NCBI RefSeq assembly: GCF_009650995.1
Contig: NZ_WHVV01000001.1
Span: forward strand, 387,885 to 451,884
Source of the DNA: Sporosarcina cascadiensis
Lineage (GTDB): Bacteria > Bacillota > Bacilli > Bacillales_A > Planococcaceae
Reading direction: 5' to 3'
DNA length: 64,000 nt
The notes under the pieces were generated by a model. That model worked only from the letters and a program-made list of their open reading frames with translations. It ran no database searches and had not been told where the DNA came from. This document shows positions 25,951 to 34,984 of the stretch, one piece after another; positions within the stretch are counted from its first letter, which is position 1, and every line of letters starts with the position of its first letter. The position numbers and the translations under genes were made by a program.

Positions 25951-26963
25951 TCCGCCACCTCGCCTGCAGTTATTTCTATTGCATGCGCGATGCAAGGAAT
26001 CGAATCACCTTGCTGATAGGACAACGGGGACAGCAGTGCACCTGTTGCTATCAGAAGTGCCCGCTGATACTCGCCTGCACAGAGCTTTCCATAGACATCG
26101 GAAAAGAAAACAGCAGCCGAACAGCCTGATCCGCTGGCACCGGCCATAAATGAAGGGTCTTTTCCATAAAACTCTTCTCCGGCATCCCGGAAGTTTTTCG
26201 TATGCGGCAGTCCGGCTTCATTCGCCAGAGCTTTAAAGATTTTGAAACCGTTGCTGCCTAAATCACCTGTAATGATCGTGTCATAGTCGTCAATGGTTTT
26301 TCCGTGACCCGTCAAATGACTGGATAATGTAGCCATTGCCGCAGGCGCCATCGCCGATCCCATATTCAAGGGATCCGTCATTCCCATATCTACTACCTTT
26401 CCGACTGTTGCACATGTAATTGACGGAAATCCGGGTTTGTTTTTACCGATCAGCACAGCTCCTGCTGCCGTAACCGTCCACTGGGCAGTCGCTCCTTTTT
26501 GAGAACCGTACTCCAAAGGGTAGCGAAACTGCCTTTCGATTGCATTATGCTGGCTTGAAGAACCGGCCACTATCCAGTTTGCCTGCTGCGCTTCTGTGAA
26601 CAGCGCGCCTGTAATCATGGAAGAAACAGACGTAGCACAGGCCGAAAATAATCCTATGTACGGGATTTCCAGTGAATGCGCCGTGAAATTCGAAGGAGTC
26701 ATCTGGTTTACTAAGTCACCCGTCAGAAAGAAGTCTATTTTCTGCACATCTTTTTTAGCTTTGCTCAGCGCAATCATTACTGCATCGTACATCAATTGAC
26801 TGTGGCCGTCTTCATTGGTCGGTAAATCACATCTTTCATCTTCGTACACTTTATCAAATTGCTTGGCAAAAATGCTTTTCTTATTTTCTAAAGGACCTGC
26901 TGTCACCCCGGCTGAATGAATGCTTGGTTTAGTTGAAAAAGTCAGCGTGCCATTCTTCACCAT
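25947..26963 (-). CDS. spoVAD: Stage V sporulation protein AD
   Basis: The 338-residue SpoVAD has a thiolase-like fold without transferase activity and binds dipicolinic acid at the outer surface of the spore inner membrane. Recognisable segments are SIHSAGVTAGPLE near the start, GLFSACATSVSSM near residue 108 and FMAGASGSGCSAAVFFSD near 275. The start overlaps the end of spoVAC by seven bases and the stop overlaps spoVAE, giving a tightly coupled operon. Confidence 0.95.
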   Translation of the reverse strand: MVKNGTLTFSTKPSIHSAGVTAGPLENKKSIFAKQFDKVYEDERCDLPTNEDGHSQLMYDAVMIALSKAKKDVQKIDFFLTGDLVNQMTPSNFTAHSLEIPYIGLFSACATSVSSMITGALFTEAQQANWIVAGSSSQHNAIERQFRYPLEYGSQKGATAQWTVTAAGAVLIGKNKPGFPSITCATVGKVVDMGMTDPLNMGSAMAPAAMATLSSHLTGHGKTIDDYDTIITGDLGSNGFKIFKALANEAGLPHTKNFRDAGEEFYGKDPSFMAGASGSGCSAAVFFSDVYGKLCAGEYQRALLIATGALLSPLSYQQGDSIPCIAHAIEITAGEVAE

Positions 26964-27412
26964 GACACGACACCAAATTTCACTAAAATAGTTTTAATCA
27001 GTGCCACTACAAACGCCGAGAATACGCCGAATAAAATGACGGAACCCGCCAGTTTGAACATATTTCCGCCAACTCCGAGCACGTATCCTTCCGACTTATG
27101 CTCAATCGCAGAAGAGACGACAGCATTGCCGAAACCCGTAATAGGGACAGCTGCGCCCGCTCCGCCAAATTGCGAAATCTTTTTATACAGACCAAACCCG
27201 GTCAGCAGCATGGAAATAAAGATCATAGTCGCTACAGTCGGATTACTTGCCGTGCGTTCGGTAAAATCAAAATAGGTTATATAGAAGAGAGCGATAAATT
27301 GGCCGATAAGACAAATCAATCCGCCTGTCAAAAAAGCCCTGACGATATTTTTAAGAAGAGGTGTTTTGGGTGATAGTTCTTTCTCTAAATGGGCATACTT
27401 TTGTTGTTCCAT
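26957..27412 (-). CDS. spoVAC: Stage V sporulation protein AC
   Basis: A 151-residue protein with four membrane helices. It has the motif FGGAGAAVPITGFGNAVVSSAIEHKSEG broken over residues 85-112, and is related to SpoVAE. SpoVAC behaves as a mechanosensitive channel component for dipicolinate. AAAGGAG lies before the ATG, and the preceding lipoprotein gene stops within the same TGATG. This cluster has no SpoVAA, SpoVAB, SpoVAEa or SpoVAF genes next to it. Confidence 0.94.
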   Translation of the reverse strand: MEQQKYAHLEKELSPKTPLLKNIVRAFLTGGLICLIGQFIALFYITYFDFTERTASNPTVATMIFISMLLTGFGLYKKISQFGGAGAAVPITGFGNAVVSSAIEHKSEGYVLGVGGNMFKLAGSVILFGVFSAFVVALIKTILVKFGVVSW

Positions 27413-27804
27413 CAAGTTTGCTCCTTTACAATGGATTTAATTTCCTTTATCTTCTTTCCGTATTGATCTTTTTCCTTTTTATCCATCAGTTTTTCTGTCT
27501 CTAGAAGCACTTTACTGTCTGCGGAAACAGTGACATTCAAATCAGGGTACGCTTTTTCAATCTTCTTCTTCAAATCAGCGGCAATTTTTTTCTTTTGGAA
27601 GCGGGAAAAAGTATTCACCCGTATGCCTGCGATAATCTCTTTTTCATGAATAAGGGCAACCGCCAATTTAACATGATCATCCGCTTTCAAAATCTTCTCC
27701 AGCTGCTCCTTCTGATAATCCGTATTATTCTCCACTTTCGTTCCAAGTTCACTGCATCCCGCCAATAAAATGAGTACAATGAGCAGTAAATTTATTCGTT
27801 TCAA
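27412..27804 (-). CDS. YhcN/YlaJ-family sporulation lipoprotein
   Basis: The 130-residue precursor has a lipoprotein signal (KRINLLLIVLILLAGC; lipobox LAGC). Its mature domain contains VKLAVALIHEKEIIAGIRV and the late VTVSADSKVLLETEKLMD typical of YhcN/YlaJ proteins, which sit in the spore inner membrane and aid germination. The TTG start is chosen because AAAGGAGG lies eight bases upstream. It heads the spoVAC-D-E operon, the same composition as the core of spoVA2-type operons. Confidence 0.85.
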   Translation of the reverse strand: MKRINLLLIVLILLAGCSELGTKVENNTDYQKEQLEKILKADDHVKLAVALIHEKEIIAGIRVNTFSRFQKKKIAADLKKKIEKAYPDLNVTVSADSKVLLETEKLMDKKEKDQYGKKIKEIKSIVKEQT

Positions 27805-27825
27805 GGATATCTCCTCCTTTCCAGA

Positions 27826-27855
27826 CAGTATGGAATAAATCAAGTTGATTTATGC
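27826..27855 (-). promoter_or_regulatory. Sigma-G promoter of the lipoprotein-spoVA operon
   Basis: On the - strand GCATA (27851-27855) matches the sigma-G -35 consensus GHATR, and CATACTG (27826-27832) matches CATXHTA in six of seven positions, with 18 bases between. It lies about 20 bases before the ribosome binding site of the first gene, which fits forespore expression of spoVA genes. Confidence 0.72.
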
Positions 27856-27893
27856 ATCCCTGTGCAAACGCCCTGTCATCCTGCTCCACCAGG

Positions 27894-27902
27894 CATAAAG
27901 TA
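27894..27902 (+). promoter_or_regulatory. Candidate sigma-K -10 element of the CotY/CotZ gene
   Basis: CATAAAGTA matches CATANNNTA and lies about 30 bases before the coat gene start. I could not find the AC of the -35 element at the expected distance, so the call is weak. Confidence 0.4.
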
Positions 27903-27931
27903 TAGAGAAAGACAAACAGGAGGTGGATTTA

Positions 27932-28528
27932 GTGGGATGTGAAAGAACAGAAAGTGGAAGAGATCATCACGGCTGTTGCAGTAAGTCCAATTGTATTTGT
28001 GAGGTATTACGTTTCATCAAGCGCGTCCAGAGTACTAGTCCGGAGGTGGATTGTGTAGAATGTGATACGGATTGCTTTATGGCTCCGCTCGGCAGTTTAG
28101 TCAGCCCAGCCCGCGGCCGCGTCAATACGCGTGTGTTCAGTTTATTGACAGGCAATGGAGATTATTTTAAAGCGGTATTCCGCGGCGGTAAAAGCAATCG
28201 TCCATATCCTCCAAATCCAAGAGGCTCAGCTGATGATGAAATCGGCGGCAGAAGACCAAATCCTCAGCCGGCATCAACAAGCTGTGTATCTGTGTTCTTC
28301 CGAGTGCAGAAAGTATTCGACTCTTGCTGTGCTACGATTCAAGTTTTACAGCCTTTGAAAAACAATCGTCCATTCGACATCACTAACAACGGAAAAATTT
28401 GTTATGAGAAAATTTGCCAAGTAGACGGTTTCGGACCAACTAATACTTGTTTAACTGTCGACTTGAACTGTTTCTGCGGTGTCCAATGTATAGATGACGT
28501 CTTTATTGATTTCTGTGACGAAGATTAA
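27932..28528 (+). CDS. CotY/CotZ-family spore coat/exosporium crust protein
   Basis: A 198-residue cysteine-rich protein. Cysteine clusters include HHGCCSKSNCICEVLRFI near the N terminus, VDCVECDTDCF, and CFCGVQC near the C terminus. Motifs NTRVFSLLTGNGDYFKAVF and CVSVFFRVQKVFDSCCATI match CotY/CotZ, which cross-link into the outer crust of the spore. The GTG start is chosen because AGGAGG lies eight bases upstream; an earlier in-frame GTG overlaps that site. CotO is encoded convergently next door, as in the B. subtilis cot cluster. CotY and CotZ cannot be separated by reading. Confidence 0.9.
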   Translation: MGCERTESGRDHHGCCSKSNCICEVLRFIKRVQSTSPEVDCVECDTDCFMAPLGSLVSPARGRVNTRVFSLLTGNGDYFKAVFRGGKSNRPYPPNPRGSADDEIGGRRPNPQPASTSCVSVFFRVQKVFDSCCATIQVLQPLKNNRPFDITNNGKICYEKICQVDGFGPTNTCLTVDLNCFCGVQCIDDVFIDFCDED

Positions 28529-28558
28529 TTCTTAACCAGTACCGCTTGCAATGCGATA

Positions 28559-28590
28559 CAAAAGGCGAACCCGTAATGGGTTCGCCTTTT
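28559..28590. terminator. Bidirectional terminator between the CotY/Z and cotO genes
   Basis: AAAGGCGAACCC and GGGTTCGCCTTTT enclose a five-base loop. It serves both converging coat genes. Confidence 0.92.
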
Positions 28591-28595
28591 ACTTG

Positions 28596-28994
28596 TTATA
28601 TAACGAATGATTGCTGTTTCCATTTTATTTCTTGAATGTCCTTGATCTCAATTGAAATTGTCTCATCATTTTCCTGCATGGACAGGTATCCATCCTTTAT
28701 TTCAAGAATCCTCCCTTTATTGACTCCTTCTTCTGTTACGATTTCAATCGGCTGGTAGAGCTCTTTACGAAATGAATGATTCAAAAAATCCAAGCTGTGC
28801 TGAATATTCAAATTGACTGCAGACGGCTGTTCTTCTATTACCTCTTCAGTCTCCGGCCGAACGTCCTCCTGCACATCCTCCCGTACATTCTCCATTTCAA
28901 AAATTGACGTGCTTTCTTCTTCCACTGCAGGCGTATAGATGAATTTTCGAATGACCGGGTTCTGAATAAACAGCAGCGGTTCTTCCTTACGCAT
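28596..28994 (-). CDS. cotO: CotO-family spore coat morphogenetic protein
   Basis: A 132-residue protein with an N-terminal EEPLLFIQNPVIRKFIY, a long acidic middle and a C-terminal domain ending in IEIKDIQEIKWKQQSFVI. It resembles CotO (YjbX), which is involved in late coat assembly, and it lies beside CotY/Z as cotO does in B. subtilis. The ATG giving MRKEEPLL is chosen, since AAAAGG lies upstream and the earlier start has no such site. Confidence 0.72.
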   Translation of the reverse strand: MRKEEPLLFIQNPVIRKFIYTPAVEEESTSIFEMENVREDVQEDVRPETEEVIEEQPSAVNLNIQHSLDFLNHSFRKELYQPIEIVTEEGVNKGRILEIKDGYLSMQENDETISIEIKDIQEIKWKQQSFVI

Positions 28995-29015
28995 ATCATT
29001 CACATCCTTTTCGTT

Positions 29016-29043
29016 TAGCATATGTAAGCAATTAGCCTAACGT
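29016..29043 (-). promoter_or_regulatory. Candidate sigma-K promoter of cotO
   Basis: On the - strand AC, 17 bases and CATATGCTA match the sigma-K consensus. The predicted start leaves a very short leader before the AAAAGG site, so the position is tentative. Confidence 0.42.
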
Positions 29044-29067
29044 TCCGGTTGCGAAATCCTGCACCAT

Positions 29068-29107
29068 AAAAAAAGCATTTACCGCTCACAAGGAGCTGAT
29101 AAATGCT
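29068..29107 (-). terminator. Terminator of mgtE, overlapping the stop codon
   Basis: AGCATTTA and TAAATGCT pair across the last codons of mgtE and are followed on the - strand by seven T residues. Confidence 0.8.
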
Positions 29108-30462
29108 GTAGCCAGGCCTAAATAGATGATGATACTGATAACGTCATTCAATGTGGTGATAAAGGGTCCGGAGGCCACTGCCGGATCAACTTTGATCTTA
29201 TGCATGAACAGCGGAATGAATGATCCCGATATTGTAGCAACAAAGATCGACACTAGTGTAGCTGTACCTACGAGCAGAGCAATGACTAATTCATGTTTCC
29301 ACACAAATATCAGCAATACAACAAATATTGCACAGACTAACCCCGTAATCAGCCCGGTGCCTGCTTCTCTTATCAGTAATTTCAGCTTGCTTTCATCTTC
29401 AATATCCCGTGTAGCAATACCCCGGACAGCAACGGCTAACGACTGCGTACCGCTGTTCCCTGCAGTACCCGCAATCAGCGGAATAAAGACTGCCAGCAGA
29501 GCTACTTGAGAAATAGTTTCCGTAAATAAATCAATTAAATTTGCCGTCAGCATGCCGAGTACAATCAATGTAATCAGCCAAGGAATCCTTTTCTTTGCTG
29601 CGGAAAGAGAGTTTTTATCAAATGTATCCATTGTCGATACACCGGCAAGTTTGGAATAGTCATCGGAAGCTTCTTCGTCTATGACGTCAATAATATCATC
29701 GACTGTGATGATTCCTAAAATATGTTGCTGAAAATCGACAACAGGAACGGCCAGGAAATTATAGTCCTGAATTGTTCTGGCTACATCTTCCTGATCATCC
29801 GAAACAGATACACTGACAATTCGGTCGCTCATAATATCACGGATAATCGTATCTTCATCTGCAATAATGAGATCACGCAATGACACAACGCCGTTCAGAC
29901 GCTGATGATCATCGACGACAAAGACATAGTAAATAGTCTCCGCACTGGGTGCTTCACTGCGCAGAATCGTCATAGCAGAACGTACAGTTGAATTCTCAGG
30001 AACCGTAACAAATTCTGTCGTCATGATCGATCCGGCTGTGTACTCTTCATAATGTAGAAGGGCTTTAATCTGAATTGCCGCCTCTTGATCCATCAGTGTC
30101 AGATAGCTGACGACTTGCTTTTTATCAAGTTCTTTCAGGACATCAACCGCATTATCCACAAACATATACGAGATCATTTCTGCGGCATAAGTCGCGTCCA
30201 TCTCCTCAAGGAACTCTTTGTATTCGTCTTCTTCAATTTCACTTGTCTCGAAAATCTCAGCAAGTTCTTTTGGTGATAAGTAAAAATACATCAATTCTCG
30301 AAGTTCGGGACTGACTTCTTCATAAAAAATTGCTCTGTCATATGGATGAAGGGCTAAGTATTCTTGTCTAAATGACTGGATATCTTCTTTTAAAAGTAAT
30401 TCACGCAAGCTATCTTCATCAAAGACCACTTCGTTTTTCATTTCTTCTGGTTGATTGGTCAT
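29086..30462 (-). CDS. mgtE: Magnesium transporter MgtE
   Basis: The 458-residue protein has the MgtE layout: an N-terminal helical superhelix domain (about 15-130), two CBS domains (about 135-265; SIMTTEFVTVPENSTV and IMSDRIVSVSVSDD), a plug helix and five membrane helices (about 285-458). The pore segments PLIAGTAGNSGTQSLAV and LNDVISIIIYLG are visible. It is a Mg2+ channel closed by cytosolic Mg2+ binding to the N and CBS domains. GGAAGG lies eight bases before the ATG; an earlier in-frame GTG overlaps that site. No M-box riboswitch is visible upstream. Confidence 0.95.
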   Translation of the reverse strand: MTNQPEEMKNEVVFDEDSLRELLLKEDIQSFRQEYLALHPYDRAIFYEEVSPELRELMYFYLSPKELAEIFETSEIEEDEYKEFLEEMDATYAAEMISYMFVDNAVDVLKELDKKQVVSYLTLMDQEAAIQIKALLHYEEYTAGSIMTTEFVTVPENSTVRSAMTILRSEAPSAETIYYVFVVDDHQRLNGVVSLRDLIIADEDTIIRDIMSDRIVSVSVSDDQEDVARTIQDYNFLAVPVVDFQQHILGIITVDDIIDVIDEEASDDYSKLAGVSTMDTFDKNSLSAAKKRIPWLITLIVLGMLTANLIDLFTETISQVALLAVFIPLIAGTAGNSGTQSLAVAVRGIATRDIEDESKLKLLIREAGTGLITGLVCAIFVVLLIFVWKHELVIALLVGTATLVSIFVATISGSFIPLFMHKIKVDPAVASGPFITTLNDVISIIIYLGLATAFISSL

Positions 30463-30535
30463 GAGGCACACCTTCCCTTCCGCATTTACAGTTTACACTA
30501 TATTCTTCTATTATTCCCCGGGAAATTAATTCTTT

Positions 30536-31462
30536 TTACAGCTGAATACTCTCACTGCTCTGTAAAAAATGCTGCATGTCTTCCGGTAATGCGCTATCAA
30601 ATTTCATCCTTTCATTCGTTAGCGGATGAAGGAAACTGATTGATGAACAATGCAGCGCCTGCCTTGGAAATAAGTGATTCACAGCCCCGTATAGATTATC
30701 GCCGACTAAGGGATGGCCCGCCCACTGCAGATGAACGCGGATTTGATGAGTCCTCCCCGTATGCAGTGTTAATTCCACTGCCGAAAAAGGAAATGACTCT
30801 CTTACATAATTACCCAAAAACTTAACATCTGTTTTTGCATACTGCCCATCCTGCCGTACTGTCCGCTCGATAATACTGCCTTCTTTTCTGCCGATCGGCT
30901 GCTCGATTGTCATCCAGGCAGGAAATCCGGCCCCTTCTGCAAATGCTGTATAACTACGGTGAAACAGCTGCTGATTCATCTGCTTGCCCAATAAATGATG
31001 AATATGCCGATTTTTCGCTGCGCAAATTACACCAGAAGTATCTGTATCCAGTCTTGTCACCATATGGGCAGTCGATAAAATTCCCTCTGATTCAAATTTA
31101 CCGCAAACAAAATTAGCGAGCGTTCCCGTCGGATGATTACGAGAAGGTATCGTACTCTGGCCTGCTGGCTTATCCAGCAATAAGATCGTTTCGTCTTCAT
31201 ATAAAATCGACAGTTTTCCGTATTCGGGCTTCAGACCTTCACTTAGTTGTTCGGGTGGAAACTGTACCGTGACTCGATCGCCGGGCTGCAAAGAATGGCG
31301 GACGTTCCGGACCTCGCCGTTCACTAAAATCTGTCCGCCTTCGTATTTTATGGCTGTTAATGTGGTTTTTGAAATATCATTTTTCGACAGGAATTCACGC
31401 AGCAGCATTTCTTCCCGAGCTTCAAATTCGAGTTGAAATAAACGGTCAGTTCTTTGCTTCAT
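30536..31462 (-). CDS. yjbO: RluA-family pseudouridine synthase (YjbO/RluD-like)
   Basis: The 308-residue protein has an S4-like N-terminal part ([31 protein letters not shown]) and the catalytic motif [16 protein letters not shown], followed by [21 protein letters not shown]. It probably modifies 23S rRNA uridines. Its ATG lies inside the end of the NAD kinase gene (17-bp overlap), so the longer upstream frame is a coding shadow. The nadK-yjbO order is the same as in B. subtilis. Confidence 0.9.
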   Translation of the reverse strand: MKQRTDRLFQLEFEAREEMLLREFLSKNDISKTTLTAIKYEGGQILVNGEVRNVRHSLQPGDRVTVQFPPEQLSEGLKPEYGKLSILYEDETILLLDKPAGQSTIPSRNHPTGTLANFVCGKFESEGILSTAHMVTRLDTDTSGVICAAKNRHIHHLLGKQMNQQLFHRSYTAFAEGAGFPAWMTIEQPIGRKEGSIIERTVRQDGQYAKTDVKFLGNYVRESFPFSAVELTLHTGRTHQIRVHLQWAGHPLVGDNLYGAVNHLFPRQALHCSSISFLHPLTNERMKFDSALPEDMQHFLQSSESIQL

Positions 31463-32279
31463 CGTCTTCACGTTCAAAACGCAGATCACTCGCCACGAAT
31501 GATTCATTGACGCGCTTCCAGAATGGGAAAGGTCTGAAACGGGCAAAGCCCATTTTTTCATTCGAAACTTTGTACTCAATCGATTTTACGTCTTTATGAA
31601 GCAATTGCAAATGATCGACGGTTACCATGAAATCCGGTCCTTTTACCGGTGTCAGCGTGCAAATATGATGATCAGGCAAAATCAGCGGAGAACCGACCGT
31701 ACGGAAAACCCGGTTATTGATCGATGCCATTTCAGTCAGCTGCATGGACGGCAATGACGGATGGATGATCGCGCCGCCAAGCGATTTGCTGTAAGCCGTA
31801 GAACCCGATGGCGTAGACATGCACAGACCATCTCCTCTAAAACGTTCGAAATGCTCGCCGTTTAATTCAACGTCCATCACCAGCGTGACTTCAGGCGATT
31901 TAACTGTTGACTCGTTCAAAGCCAGATAAGAAGCACTTTTTTCGGAATGACGATAATTGATCGTCACCTCAATCAGCGGATACTCGATGACTTCATACTC
32001 CTGTCTTGCGATTAAAATGACTAATTTCTCTATCTCTGAAGGCTTCCAATCCGCGTAAAATCCAAGATGCCCTGTGTGGATCCCTACGAATGATGTTTTG
32101 TCTAACCGGTGTATGTATTTATGGAAAGCATGCAACAAGGTTCCGTCACCGCCAATCGACAGCACGATATCCGGTTCCTCCTCGTCATACTTTAAGCCGA
32201 AATCCCGCAAATATACGCGCGCTTCCTTCATTAATTTATTCGAAATCTCATCGTTTCGCGACTGAATAGTGAATTTCAT
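31446..32279 (-). CDS. nadK: NAD kinase
   Basis: A 277-residue NAD kinase, which phosphorylates NAD to NADP. Signature motifs are the [10 protein letters not shown] loop, [10 protein letters not shown], and [18 protein letters not shown], with the conserved catalytic aspartate in GGDG. AAAGGAAG precedes the ATG that gives [10 protein letters not shown]; the extra 18 codons upstream contain that site and are not used. It is in an operon with yjbO (overlapping) and a YjbL-like gene upstream. Confidence 0.95.
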   Translation of the reverse strand: MKFTIQSRNDEISNKLMKEARVYLRDFGLKYDEEEPDIVLSIGGDGTLLHAFHKYIHRLDKTSFVGIHTGHLGFYADWKPSEIEKLVILIARQEYEVIEYPLIEVTINYRHSEKSASYLALNESTVKSPEVTLVMDVELNGEHFERFRGDGLCMSTPSGSTAYSKSLGGAIIHPSLPSMQLTEMASINNRVFRTVGSPLILPDHHICTLTPVKGPDFMVTVDHLQLLHKDVKSIEYKVSNEKMGFARFRPFPFWKRVNESFVASDLRFEREDDEAKN

Positions 32280-32333
32280 TAAGTCACTTCCTTTCTTTTT
32301 CTGTGATTTCTGATATTCCATTACCATTCGCAA

Positions 32334-32720
32334 TTATACCTGTTCTAGCACAGGCCGGAAAACTTCTTCAACGGCCGCACTGAATGTCTCACCATAATTA
32401 TCATTTCCCTCAATATTCATTACTAAAGCCTCTAATTCTTCAAACGCACCATCTAAATGAATTTTCTCATCGTTCCATACGATAACGGGATCGTACTTAT
32501 TCAGCAGCATTTCCACCAGACCATTCCAGCTGTCCTGCTGAAAATACGCATAACGATAGCCCGACTCATGATCAAATACATAAACGAAAGATTGTCGGTC
32601 TGTGTCGGTCAGCATTTTTCCAGTCGGCGAACCTAACGGCCACTCAGTTTCCGGGGCTAAAATGAACTGCATCTCATTGTCCTGCTGTACCGTTTTTATT
32701 ATTTTATTTTTACTATCCAC
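32334..32720 (-). CDS. YjbL-like (UPF0738) family protein
   Basis: The 128-residue protein has the segment LAPETEWPLGSPTGKMLTD and a YRYAYFQQDSWNGLVEML region like UPF0738/YjbL, and it holds the position of yjbL. The GTG start is chosen because AAGGAAG lies about eight bases upstream and the resulting length fits the family; the open frame extends 26 codons further. No function is known. The B. subtilis neighbours yjbK (CYTH) and yjbM (RelQ-type alarmone synthetase) are missing from this spot. Family assignment is tentative. Confidence 0.65.
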   Translation of the reverse strand: MDSKNKIIKTVQQDNEMQFILAPETEWPLGSPTGKMLTDTDRQSFVYVFDHESGYRYAYFQQDSWNGLVEMLLNKYDPVIVWNDEKIHLDGAFEELEALVMNIEGNDNYGETFSAAVEEVFRPVLEQV

Positions 32721-32874
32721 AGGGATCACTTCCTTAATTGATGTCTTTACGTTCAGTCTACCATATGACACACTCAGTTGCATTTTGTTATTGTACATTC
32801 TGGGTTAGAAGTTGTTATAATGGATATAATCGACCAATAAACTTTAATTGAAATACAAAATAGGGGGAGAAAGT

Positions 32875-33552
32875 ATGAACCTGGACACACAAAATATGCG
32901 GATGCTTCTGGAAATAAACGCTATTCAAACTCTCGGAGCGGTTCAATCCTTCAGTACACAATCTTCCGGAAGTTCGAATGAGTTCCAGTCTATGCTCGCG
33001 CAGCTTATGGTGGACAGTGGCGGAGCCCTTGGCTCTGAAGTGGCGGCACTGCCTGAAAGCCTGCTTTATCAGGGCTCAAATCCAGTGTATTCGCCTGTTT
33101 CGATGCCTGCCGTTCCTATGCAGAATCCGTTGTCCGCGATTACTGCACAGCCAGCGGCAGGTGGGACATATAATGGGCGTTATGAGGATATTATTAAGCA
33201 GGCGGCGGAAAAATATCAGCTGCCGGAAAAGCTGATTGCAGCTGTCATCAAGCAAGAATCCAATTTCAACAATAATGTCACCAGTCACGCAGGTGCGGCA
33301 GGACTTATGCAGCTCATGCCCGGCACGGCGAAATTCATTGGTGTAACGGATCGTTTTGACCCGAAACAAAATATTATGGGCGGCGCCAAATATCTGAAAA
33401 ATATGCTGAATCAATTTGGCAATGTCGAAACAGCATTGGCTGCCTACAACGCAGGTCCGGGAAACGTTAAAAAATACGGCGGTATCCCTCCATTTAAAGA
33501 AACACAGCAATACGTCAAAAAAGTCATGAACTATTACGGACAGATGGTGTAA
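32875..33552 (+). CDS. yjbJ: Lytic transglycosylase, SLT domain (YjbJ/CwlQ-like)
   Basis: A 225-residue protein with a variable Ser/Gln-rich N-terminal half and a C-terminal SLT domain from about residue 105. The catalytic Glu is in [13 protein letters not shown], and [13 protein letters not shown] and [15 protein letters not shown] are intact. It cleaves peptidoglycan glycan strands. No classical signal peptide is visible, as in B. subtilis YjbJ (CwlQ). RBS GGGGGAG is well placed. It is divergent from the yjbL-nadK-yjbO operon. Confidence 0.9.
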   Translation: MNLDTQNMRMLLEINAIQTLGAVQSFSTQSSGSSNEFQSMLAQLMVDSGGALGSEVAALPESLLYQGSNPVYSPVSMPAVPMQNPLSAITAQPAAGGTYNGRYEDIIKQAAEKYQLPEKLIAAVIKQESNFNNNVTSHAGAAGLMQLMPGTAKFIGVTDRFDPKQNIMGGAKYLKNMLNQFGNVETALAAYNAGPGNVKKYGGIPPFKETQQYVKKVMNYYGQMV

Positions 33553-33681
33553 TGGCATCGTTGTACGTCAAACAGCCAGCGTCTGCTATATAACAATGCG
33601 CACGAATAAGTTCTTTTATTTGTATAGAAAATCGTTCGTTGATAGAATAAGGAGACAGAAGAACGAAAGGGTGTGAATGTA

Positions 33682-34074
33682 ATGACCCGAAAACCTGTTA
33701 TCCCTTTCGAAGAGATTGGCGAAAAAAGGTTACATGAAATGATTGATCGCTTTTATGAAAAAGTCGCGGTACATCCGGATCTCTACCCGATATTTCCTGA
33801 CGATTTATCCGAAACTGTTCGGAAACAAAAACAATTCCAGACACAATATTTAGGCGGCCCTAACTTATATACAGATGAACATGGCCATCCCATGATGAAA
33901 GCTCGACATATGCCTTTCCCCATAACGCCTGCCCGCTCCCAAGCCTGGCTTGCGTGCATGGAAGAAGCAATGGATGAAGTGGGACTGGAGGGACCGCTTC
34001 GAAATGTCTATTATCAGCGCCTTGTCTTAACAGCCAACCATATGGTAAATAGGAACGAGGAGGAAGACCAGTGA
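33682..34074 (+). CDS. yjbI: Group II truncated haemoglobin (YjbI)
   Basis: The 130-residue globin carries RFYEKVAVHPDLYPIF with the distal-side tyrosine, the QTQYLGGPNLYTD turn, the proximal histidine in KARHMPFPIT and the G8 tryptophan in SQAWLACM, all typical of trHbO. It binds O2 or NO. In B. subtilis it is encoded next to the Spx adaptor yjbH, as here, with a four-base GTGA overlap. The ATG is preferred to a GTG nine bases upstream that is too close to the AAAGGG site. Confidence 0.93.
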   Translation: MTRKPVIPFEEIGEKRLHEMIDRFYEKVAVHPDLYPIFPDDLSETVRKQKQFQTQYLGGPNLYTDEHGHPMMKARHMPFPITPARSQAWLACMEEAMDEVGLEGPLRNVYYQRLVLTANHMVNRNEEEDQ

Positions 34075-34895
34075 ACTATCTAACTGTTATTGATGATACG
34101 TTACACTATTCTGCTTCAGCTAAACCGATTGAACTTTATGTATTTTTGGATCCTTACTGCAAAGACTGCTGGTCGCTCCAACCGCTTCTGCGTAAACTGC
34201 AAGTCGAATATGATCATTATTTTACGCTTAGAATCGCACTGCGCACGCCCATGAATAAATTGAATATACCTCAGCTTGCCGACACAAATGATCCTTCTTC
34301 ATCGAAGCGTTCAAACCCATGCTTTCCAAGCATTGCCGTGAAAGCTGCAGAATTTCAGGGAAAGCGTGCCGGTTTTCGCTATCTTTCCTGCTTATTGGAA
34401 TATTCTTTCATGAAGAATCGTGATGTGGCATCTTTTTCTGTTCTGGTAGAAATAGCAGCACGAATTAATTTGGATGTCGATGAATTTATCGTTGATTTTA
34501 CATCCGAAGAGACACGCCGCGCGTTGCAGGTCGATATGTTTCTAGGAAATGAAATGGAAGTGGATGAAGCGCCGACTTTCGTATTCTTTAATAGCAATAT
34601 TGAAGATGAGGGCTTGAAAGTGAGCGGTCTTTACGATTATCCAATCTATGAGCAAATCTTAGAGGAGTTAATTGGCCAGCAGATTTTACCGGATATCCCG
34701 CCGCCGATCAGTTCATTGTTCAATCGCTTTGATCTGCTGACGACAAAAGAAGTTGCGGAAATCTATCACATTTCAGAAAAAGAAGCTGAGCGTGAGTTAA
34801 AGAAGCGCTTATTGAAGCAGCAAATTGAACGTATCCCTTTTCAAGACCGGACCCTTTGGCGCAAGAAGCAGCCGAATTGTTCATTAATTAAATAG
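34071..34895 (+). CDS. spxH: ClpXP adaptor SpxH (YjbH)
   Basis: A 274-residue DsbA/thioredoxin-fold protein with CKDC (Cys30, Cys33) in VFLDPYCKDCWSL. SpxH presents Spx to ClpXP for degradation; stress makes it aggregate and so releases Spx. The GTG start overlaps the stop of the haemoglobin gene, giving translational coupling. Its substrate Spx is encoded about 6 kb away in this window. A strong terminator follows. Confidence 0.93.
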   Translation: MNYLTVIDDTLHYSASAKPIELYVFLDPYCKDCWSLQPLLRKLQVEYDHYFTLRIALRTPMNKLNIPQLADTNDPSSSKRSNPCFPSIAVKAAEFQGKRAGFRYLSCLLEYSFMKNRDVASFSVLVEIAARINLDVDEFIVDFTSEETRRALQVDMFLGNEMEVDEAPTFVFFNSNIEDEGLKVSGLYDYPIYEQILEELIGQQILPDIPPPISSLFNRFDLLTTKEVAEIYHISEKEAERELKKRLLKQQIERIPFQDRTLWRKKQPNCSLIK

Positions 34896-34907
34896 CACTT
34901 ATACAAA

Positions 34908-34947
34908 CCCGGGATAATATTTGTTTATTATCCCGGGTATTTTTTTG
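34908..34947 (+). terminator. Terminator of yjbJ-yjbI-spxH
   Basis: A 12-bp perfect stem CCCGGGATAATA/TATTATCCCGGG is followed by TATTTTTTTG. Confidence 0.93.
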
Positions 34948-34984
34948 TTTGATAGTAGGTCCTGTTTACAAAATATGTATTTAT

